Below are positions 17,243 to 22,500 of a DNA stretch of 22,500 nucleotides, piece by piece. The notes under the pieces were generated by a model. That model did not search any database. It saw only the letters and a program-made list of their open reading frames with translations, and had not been told where the DNA came from. Source of the stretch: Leishmania donovani (Eukaryota > Euglenozoa > Kinetoplastea > Trypanosomatida > Trypanosomatidae); contig NC_018242.1 of the NCBI RefSeq assembly GCF_000227135.1, positions 563,417-585,916 on the forward strand, read 5' to 3'. The position numbers and the translations under genes are program-made. Positions within the stretch are counted from its first letter, which is position 1; each line of letters opens with the position of its first letter.

Positions 17243-18042
17243 GATGAGGAAAAGTGGCGTAGAGGTGCTTGCGCGAAAATGACGTGCTATGCTGTACAGG
17301 GCGCAGGCGTATGTGTGTGTGTGTGTGTGCAGACGGTATGCGTGTATGGGTGTATATGTGCGGCAGGCTGACGTGAGCGGTGGAGCCCATGACGATTTGT
17401 TCACGTTCGTGGACGGCGATGATGGCGGTGCCGACGCCGAGAAGGTGAGGGGCAGACGTATGAAGGAACAACAAGCGAGGCAAGAGGCGGCGGATGCCGC
17501 ACGTGATGCAGCCAGTGGCGCATGGGCAGATACGCACATGAAGCGAGGCGAAGGTGGTGGCAGTGGTGGGGAGGTGAAAAAAGTCGCACATGCGAAGAGC
17601 TCGAGATGACTCGATGCAGCAAGATGGGGCAACGAAAGGCTCGGGCGCCTTTGGGAGGTGGAGCGCCGGCACATCACGTTGCAAAACGGCTTGTTGTTTG
17701 ACTGTTGTTGTGACGAAGGCAGTAAAACCTGAGTGGTAATCGGTCTTCCGCGGATGCACGTGTACGTTATCGTGTAGCCTTAGGATACAACAACAACTAC
17801 GCATACACGTGCTTCCAGAGAGACAGATGTACAAACGGTTAAGAGCACAGGCGAAACCGTCTTACAGCGGCGCCGTGCCGGTCGTATTGTTGCTGAACGT
17901 GTGCTGTGCTATACGCGGCACTCGGACAGACAGAGAGGGGCGAGAGGCAGGTCAATCTCTTGCTGTATCCAGCTCTGCCGACGACAGCATGCCGCACAGA
18001 CGTGCCGGTACCAAAAAGCGTTCATGTTCTGCTGCCTCAGAA
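17243..18042. other. Spacer between PMK and PCNA
   Basis: No gene is supported. It contains a TG run at 17312-17329 (CA on the coding strand) upstream of PCNA and should hold the PMK 3'UTR. Minus-strand frames through it have His/Thr/Ser/Pro spacer composition. Confidence 0.6.
17268..17284 (-). promoter_or_regulatory. Candidate SL trans-splice acceptor for PCNA
   Basis: On the minus strand CGTCATTTTCGCGCAAG ends in AG at 17269-17268, giving a 26-nt leader. AGs at ACAG and ATAG slightly upstream, after a CA run, are alternatives. The pyrimidine tract is short. Confidence 0.35.
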
Positions 18043-19419
18043 TCACGGTGGGGGCTGCACGAGCAGGCCGCTCGGGTCTTCACGCACCAGGAGCGGGCAG
18101 ACGTTCATTTTAGTGTAATGCTCCCAAAAGACCTCCACAGCAGCGGCGCATTCGTCGCCGAGCACGAGGGCGAACACGGCGTCGTATCCGCCGGCGCCAG
18201 GGCATCCAACCGCGAACACACCCGGCAGAGTCGCCGTGTCGTCCAAGAGATCGGTCAGCTCTACAGGCTCCACCTTCACCTCCGCGGCCAAGCCCATGTC
18301 CCGCAGTAGGGCACGGCTACGGGCTGCGCAGCGGGACGCCTCGACGATGCACTGCATCGACTCGCCGTCTGCCTTGAACAGCGGCAGCGAGGGCACCTGC
18401 TGGAGCGCTGCCATAGAAGCCGCGTAGACGTCCGGCTTCGCTGCCGCCTCGTCGATCATGCGACGCAGAGCGGCGATGTACGCCTCGTTGTTGCGACGCA
18501 GCTGCTCCCAAAGGTTGTCTGGGGTGTCAGCGACAGATCTGCGCCACGCCACGATCTTTGCGACCATGCCAGGAGTGCTGGAGCCGCCTTGGTGCACGTC
18601 TCCGAGGACCAGCTTCACACCAGGCGGTAGGCGGAACGGCTCGGGCGGCACCCACACCTCTTTCATGTCCACACACCGCCTCAGTGTCTCTACCTCCACC
18701 GAGCTCGGCGGCTGAGCACTGTCCATCATCATCGATACGCGGCTCGCAGGAAAGCGGCGGTAGGCGCACGTGCCGTAGACGGCGGTGTACACGTCGAAGC
18801 CGCTACCGATCTTGCCCTGTGTGACACTGTGAGCAATCTGGGCGATACGGTGGACGTACTCGTGTGAGCACCCGTCCGCGTTGAAGTGGTGGCACAGGCA
18901 CGCCACGATGCTGGTCGTCATGGCCGCAGACGACCCCAAGCCGGTCTTGGAGACAGCACCGACCAGCGGCAGGTGGGGTGGCAGGGCGCGCAGGTTGGCC
19001 ACGTTCACGTCCTTCCCTTGACTCTCTAAATAGTTGCGTTGACTGTAAAAGTTGTTGTCAGCCAGGAGCTCCACCCAAATCTCGCCATCGGTGCTGCTGC
19101 CCAGCGACTGGGCGGCTGCCACGGAGTACAGGACAGCGTTGAAGATAAACGGGCTCCCCGACCCCTCCGTCTGCTTCACCGCGACGATGCCGGGCGCTGA
19201 CGTATCGGCAACGAAGCAGAATGACTGACGGAACTGCGGCGAATTCATGTGCATCGTCGTTTTCCCCGAAGCACCGGCCGTTGTGGACTCCGCCTTGACG
19301 ATGCGCGTCGTGAAGCGCGCGTTCACGCCGATCGAGACGCCGACATTGGCCGGGGTGCACGACTCCACAATAAGGTAGCTACCAAGGATGAGAACCTTTC
19401 CGGGTGCTGACGCCTCCAT
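18043..19419 (-). CDS. PMK: Phosphomevalonate kinase (GHMP kinase family)
   Basis: A 458-aa GHMP-type kinase that should turn mevalonate 5-phosphate into the diphosphate in the mevalonate route to sterols, dolichol and prenyl groups. The N-terminus SAPGKVLILGSYLIVE (4-19) is typical of ERG8-type PMK. The ATP loop is KTGLGSSAAMTTS (158-170). GKIGSGFDVYTAVYG near 217-231 matches the PMK form of the family, and the C-terminal GHMP motif is VGCPGAGGYDAVFAL. The length agrees with yeast ERG8 (451 aa). There is no C-terminal SKL-like glycosomal signal (it ends VQPPP). The ATG at 19419 is forced by the position of the first motif. The reading frame upstream begins at a TTG codon (19488) within a pyrimidine tract. 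Identity is strong; cell location is not visible. Confidence 0.93.
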   Translation of the reverse strand: MEASAPGKVLILGSYLIVESCTPANVGVSIGVNARFTTRIVKAESTTAGASGKTTMHMNSPQFRQSFCFVADTSAPGIVAVKQTEGSGSPFIFNAVLYSVAAAQSLGSSTDGEIWVELLADNNFYSQRNYLESQGKDVNVANLRALPPHLPLVGAVSKTGLGSSAAMTTSIVACLCHHFNADGCSHEYVHRIAQIAHSVTQGKIGSGFDVYTAVYGTCAYRRFPASRVSMMMDSAQPPSSVEVETLRRCVDMKEVWVPPEPFRLPPGVKLVLGDVHQGGSSTPGMVAKIVAWRRSVADTPDNLWEQLRRNNEAYIAALRRMIDEAAAKPDVYAASMAALQQVPSLPLFKADGESMQCIVEASRCAARSRALLRDMGLAAEVKVEPVELTDLLDDTATLPGVFAVGCPGAGGYDAVFALVLGDECAAAVEVFWEHYTKMNVCPLLVREDPSGLLVQPPP

Positions 19420-19443
19420 TGCCAAGAAGTTTTTTTTTGAGCC

Positions 19444-19468
19444 GGGAGCGGGGGGAGGGGGGAGAGGG
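19444..19468 (+). other. G-quadruplex-type motif
   Basis: Tracts of 3, 6, 6 and 3 G residues are separated by loops of three bases or fewer. It lies on the + (template) strand 25-49 nt upstream of the PMK start. Confidence 0.5.
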
Positions 19469-19650
19469 AGAGAAAGGATGGCAGACAAGAGGGGCGTCGC
19501 AAGCGAGGAACAGGGGGAGGCTGCGGCAGTGGTTAACTATGGAAGACACTTGTTCAGGCAAGCAACCATGCGTACATACAGAGAAATACAGAGGGCAGAA
19601 GATGGTGGCACGCGAGCACAAGGTATACGATGTGCGGCGTGTGTCCGTGT

Positions 19651-19750
19651 CTGTAAAACCGGCGAGCGTGAGTGTCGCGCCACGGGAGATGGTGAGAGAG
19701 AAAGAGAGAAATGGGGAGGGAGATAGGGAGAGAGGGAGGGAGGGAGGACA
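19651..19750 (-). promoter_or_regulatory. Candidate SL trans-splice acceptor for PMK
   Basis: A pyrimidine tract of about 60 nt on the minus strand (19689-19750) is followed by GGTTTTACAG, with AG at 19652-19651; the leader would be about 230 nt. A nearer AG (GCCGCAG at 19522-19521) has a poorer tract. The tract closest to the ATG has no AG before the start codon. Confidence 0.4.
19713..19744 (+). other. G-quadruplex-type motif
   Basis: Six G-tracts of three or four residues are separated by loops of one to five bases on the + (template) strand. It coincides with the long pyrimidine tract proposed as the PMK splice signal. Confidence 0.6.
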
Positions 19751-20596
19751 CACACAGACAAACAAAAGGCGATGACAGAAACAGATGTGCTCGAAGGGGC
19801 AGAGGGGAGACTGAGAAAATAAACTCTGCGCAAACCTAGACAGACGCACGCACATACACAGAAGGAGGCAGAGGGAAAGGGGAAGAGAGAGAGTCAAAGT
19901 GCTTCATCGTGGTAAGGATCATGGCAGGATGTAGTGCCTGGGCTCAGCTGCGCTGCATTAGGTAATAGACGCGACAGGCTCTATCAAGTATCGCGGTGCC
20001 CATTGCCGTCTGCACCAGGCGGCGGCCCAGGGACCGCGAATCAGCGATGTCCCTGTCCCACAGCAGGATGAGAGGAGTGACACAAGAACAGAGGAAGGAG
20101 ATGAGGAGTGTCTTCGAAGCTGCAATGCGGCAAACGTGCGCGAGAAGGCAGAAACCCCACAGCAGAAGAGGGATTCTAGAACAAAGAGCCGAAACACATA
20201 AGCCGTGTGGTGTCGCCAGGGTCCCTGCAGCAGAAGAGGCGCTGTGTAAGTCTTAATATTCAAACGCGGGGGGGGGCGCCACCAAGGCACTGGTCGGAAC
20301 CCGCACACAAGAATCCAAACACTTACAGACGCACATCAACGCGCTCATCATCTCCGACTTCGCCATCCCTCCGGTACCAAGGGAAGAAGATGGGGAAGAG
20401 AAAAAACAGATGGCAACGCATCGCTGTATGTCAACAGCCCAATTCTGCGCGCAAGCGCAGACACGCAACGCAGTTGGATTATGGATCAGCGATGGAAGCA
20501 TCAGAGAGAGAGAGAGACATGGAGAACGCGATAGGGGAGGTTAGGGGGGTTTGCTCCCTTCCCTCCGCCCCACCACGTATCCCGCCTCTTCTCCGT

Positions 20597-20974
20597 TCAA
20601 TGCTTGGATTCAAGCTCCTTGAGCAGGGCCGGGTCCACAACGACAGCACGCTTCTTGCGGCGTGCCGCGGCCATCTCCTCCTCCGTCGGCGGCTCGGCCA
20701 CCACCACAGCCTCGCCGTTCTCTTGCACGGCACCGCCCTCGACGTTGATCTGGTGAAGGCGGTAGAGGTAGTAGGAGGCGCACAAAGCAAACGTCCCGGC
20801 GCAGAAGAACACGACAAGGAAGAAGACGTACCCGCTGCGGCTCGTGCAGCACCACGAGGCGCAGTCCGAGATACGGGGGTTCAGCAATGTGCACATGCCG
20901 CTCGCCATGCAGGGCTCCCGCGCGCACTCAGCGCGCAGAGAGGCGTAGCCGCTGCACTTGGCTGTGCAAGACAT
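20597..20974 (-). CDS. Small Cys-rich single-pass membrane protein, 125 aa
   Basis: I do not recognise this protein. The ATG at 20974 is followed by a Cys-rich N-terminal part with C3, C7, C17, C22, C28, C38, C42 and C43, then one clear membrane segment at about 49-70 (GYVFFLVVFFCAGTFALCAS and on), which holds two more Cys. The tail is polar and acidic, then basic (ARRKKR at 104-109), ending in a short helix (LLKELESKH). There is no cleavable signal peptide before the Cys-rich part. The Cys residues could bind metal, form disulfides or be acylated. The positive cluster follows the membrane segment, so the positive-inside rule favours a cytosolic tail and an outside or lumenal Cys-rich part. 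Codons are rich in third-position G/C, which supports real coding. Confidence 0.75.
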   Translation of the reverse strand: MSCTAKCSGYASLRAECAREPCMASGMCTLLNPRISDCASWCCTSRSGYVFFLVVFFCAGTFALCASYYLYRLHQINVEGGAVQENGEAVVVAEPPTEEEMAAARRKKRAVVVDPALLKELESKH

Positions 20975-20984
20975 GATACCTTTT

Positions 20985-21002
20985 TGTGTGTGTGTGTGTG
21001 TG
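20985..21002. repeat. (TG)9 tract, CA on the coding strand
   Basis: A perfect dinucleotide run 11 nt upstream of the start of the 125-aa gene. It would lie in the 5' leader as (CA)9 if the upstream AG at 21021 is the acceptor. Similar runs occur at 62-78, 9675-9693, 12801-12816 and 17312-17329. Confidence 0.8.
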
Positions 21003-21020
21003 ATGCAGTTGGGTGAGCGG

Positions 21021-21060
21021 CTTCGATGCGGCGAATCAAAAGTGAGCGAAATCGAGAGAG
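21021..21060 (-). promoter_or_regulatory. Candidate SL trans-splice acceptor for the 125-aa gene
   Basis: On the minus strand CTCTCTCGATTTCGCTCACT and following TTTGATTCGCCGCATCGAAG end in AG at 21022-21021. The leader would be 47 nt, with the CA run inside it and no ATG. An AG at 20981-20980 (AAAAAG), just after the CA run, is an alternative. Confidence 0.45.
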
Positions 21061-22413
21061 CACGCGTGCTGTTAGTGGCATAGGACAGCCGCGTGTTCAA
21101 GAGGGCCGCATACACGCGCAGACGCAGACACGACGACAGGCACTGCAAAGCCCTCCGTGGCTGTAAAAGAAAGGGCACAGAGAAGTCGACAGAGGCGGAT
21201 AATAGTGAGGGGTGGGAGCGATGTGCGTGTTTGAGCTGCACACACAAAACAAAAACACGGACATCTCAACGTGGTGAGACAGCGAAACAGATATGGTATG
21301 TGTGAGAAGCGTGTGTGGCGCCTCACAAAAGGGGAGCAACTTCTCGGCCACCTTCCCCTCTCTCCGCTTCTACTGGTGGGTGCAGCACTGGAAATACAGC
21401 GCTGAGAATAGCAACAATAGCACCCTGTCGCGCAGAGGTGGCGAGGAGTGGGAAAGAGAAACATTCTTGTGGAAGGATAAAGGCACGCATCATCCGTCTC
21501 GCGCCCATCTGCATCCTGTAGAGCCCATCCTCCAGTGTCGGCAAAGCCGACATATGCCACGGCTGCGCCAACAGACCTCCGTGAGTCAAGCACACGAAGA
21601 TAGAAAACGCTTCTCCGGAAGGCCGATTCGGTTGGCGGTTAGCCTGGTTCGCCTGCCCACACTGCGCGCCCTCTCTTTTAAATGATTTTCTTATACCGAT
21701 TAATCTTCACTCAGAATTACAGAGAAGGAAAAGATAAAGACGCTTCACGACTGCGGAGCCGTGCGCTTACACATACGCGAGACTTCCTATTCGCTTCTCG
21801 GCCAAGGAATCTCCGTCCTCTTCATCACAGGACCACAGGAATGGCGGAAGAGAGGCAGGGGGAGGGGCTTCGAGTGCACCAGGCAACGCAGAATGTCCCG
21901 ATTACCGACACAGACACACAGTGGTAGACGCGGGCCATCAGCAGCAGCGAAAACGTGAGGCATATAGGAGACAGCGTGCCGTCACCAAAGCGAAGGGAGT
22001 GGAGGCCTCTCTTCTGATTCGGCTTTTGTGGCTGCATAGCGGTGTGCATGTTTCTGCCGCCGCTGCCGCTGCCGCTGCTGTCCCTCCCACTCTCTCGTTT
22101 AACTACTCTAGCGAAGAATCCCAAAAGACAGAGTCCCTTCATCGCTCTCTCACTTTAACAAGCGAAAAAAAGCGAAAACAAAAAATGTCGTTATAGAGCT
22201 TCTTCGATCAAACTGCACCACAGGACTTCCGCCGCCACCGCCGCCGCTGCAACCCTTTCACAGGAGTGACGACATGCACACCGCGCAGCCCCGCATGTTG
22301 GCCATCCTCGTTCACCAGGAGGCGCTGTCGCACGGCAGTCTTAGCTCGAGTGCCACAACAAAGAGAACAGAAACACAGGGAACATGCAAAACCAGAGAAC
22401 AAGGAAAGCCACC

Positions 22414-22500
22414 TCAGAGCAAGCGCTCAATCTCGAGCTTCACTGCTTGCACCTTCGCCGCAACAGGGCTGTTCTCGCCCTGAAGGATGGCTAGCGCCAC
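22414..22500 (-). CDS. C-terminal end of an unidentified protein (partial)
   Basis: The last 28 codons of a gene that continues beyond the right edge. The frame ends in TGA at 22416-22414. The visible peptide begins VALAILQGENSPVAAKVQAV and ends KLEIERLL, a helical, conserved-looking C-terminus. Third codon positions are mostly G or C, as in the other real genes, and strand and position fit the transcription unit. Too little is visible to name it. Confidence 0.65.
   Translation of the reverse strand: MALAILQGENSPVAAKVQAVKLEIERLL

Larger units (their letters stand above)
19420..20596. other. Spacer between the 125-aa gene and PMK
   Basis: No gene is supported. It has a pyrimidine tract on the coding strand directly upstream of PMK (19440-19487), a larger one at 19689-19750, and two G-quadruplex-type motifs. 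It should contain the 3'UTR of the 125-aa gene. A 269-codon + strand frame (20207-21016) is antisense to that gene and is rejected. Confidence 0.6.
20975..22413. other. Spacer between the right-edge gene and the 125-aa gene
   Basis: No gene is confidently supported in these 1.4 kb. It contains a GT run (20985-21002), a GCC/GCT triplet run at about 22056-22080 and A/T-richer stretches near 21680-21740. A 105-codon minus-strand frame from an ATG at 22142 follows a T-rich tract and AG, but its codons are not G/C-biased at third positions, so I do not call it. Confidence 0.5.

Noticed and set aside
17243..17677. N-terminal extension of PCNA
   Set aside because: The PCNA family N-terminus begins exactly at the ATG at 17242. 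The upstream part is translated CA repeat and spacer.
20207..21016. 269-codon + strand frame
   Set aside because: It runs antisense through the 125-aa gene, against the transcription direction, with spacer-like composition.
21825..22142. 105-codon minus-strand frame with an ATG just after a T-rich tract and AG
   Set aside because: The start context is tempting, but early codons often end in A or T, unlike the real genes. The Ser-Gly part comes from a triplet run, and the frame sits under 280 nt from the upstream stop. Proteomics or SL mapping could revive it.
1..22500. tRNA genes, CRISPR array, transposon or strand switch
   Set aside because: A read-through showed no tRNA B-box in a plausible context, no regularly spaced direct repeats, no transposase or reverse-transcriptase motif, and all genes on one strand. 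I could not test for SIDER elements without a consensus to compare.

Overview
The window looks like nuclear DNA of a trypanosomatid, most likely Leishmania or a close relative. It is GC-rich. Every convincing gene is on the minus strand, has no introns, and is separated from the next by long low-complexity spacers that are pyrimidine-rich on the coding strand. This is the usual layout of one polycistronic transcription unit, read right to left here, whose transcript is cut by SL trans-splicing and polyadenylation. The order glutaminyl-tRNA synthetase, PCNA, phosphomevalonate kinase resembles a block I associate with Leishmania chromosome 15. That is from memory and unchecked.

In transcription order (right to left) the window holds: the last 28 codons of an unidentified protein (22414-22500); a 125-aa Cys-rich single-pass membrane protein (20597-20974); phosphomevalonate kinase (18043-19419); PCNA (16361-17242); glutaminyl-tRNA synthetase (13005-14717); a 95-aa unknown (11449-11736); the mismatch-repair protein MSH3 (6414-9437); the ER ubiquitin ligase HRD1 (4044-5480); a 295-aa unknown that is possibly mitochondrial (2337-3224); and a TMEM164-family membrane protein (844-1743). 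Many of these reading frames extend upstream through spacer DNA without a stop. I chose starts from domain boundaries, ATG codons and candidate splice acceptors.

The genes do not form one pathway: they cover mismatch repair (MSH3), replication (PCNA), translation (GlnRS), isoprenoid synthesis (PMK), ER quality control (HRD1) and probably lipid remodelling (TMEM164-like). This is normal for trypanosomatids, where neighbours share a transcript but are regulated separately through their UTRs.

I found no tRNA, rRNA, CRISPR array, transposase or strand-switch region, and I do not see a clear new multi-gene system. The items most worth a second look are the lineage-specific proteins (95, 125 and 295 aa), the charged insertion in PCNA, the TMEM164 homologue, and structure in the spacers: five G-quadruplex-type motifs all on the + (template) strand, a 20-bp perfect palindrome, an AT-rich island, and inverted CA/GT tracts in the likely HRD1 3'UTR.
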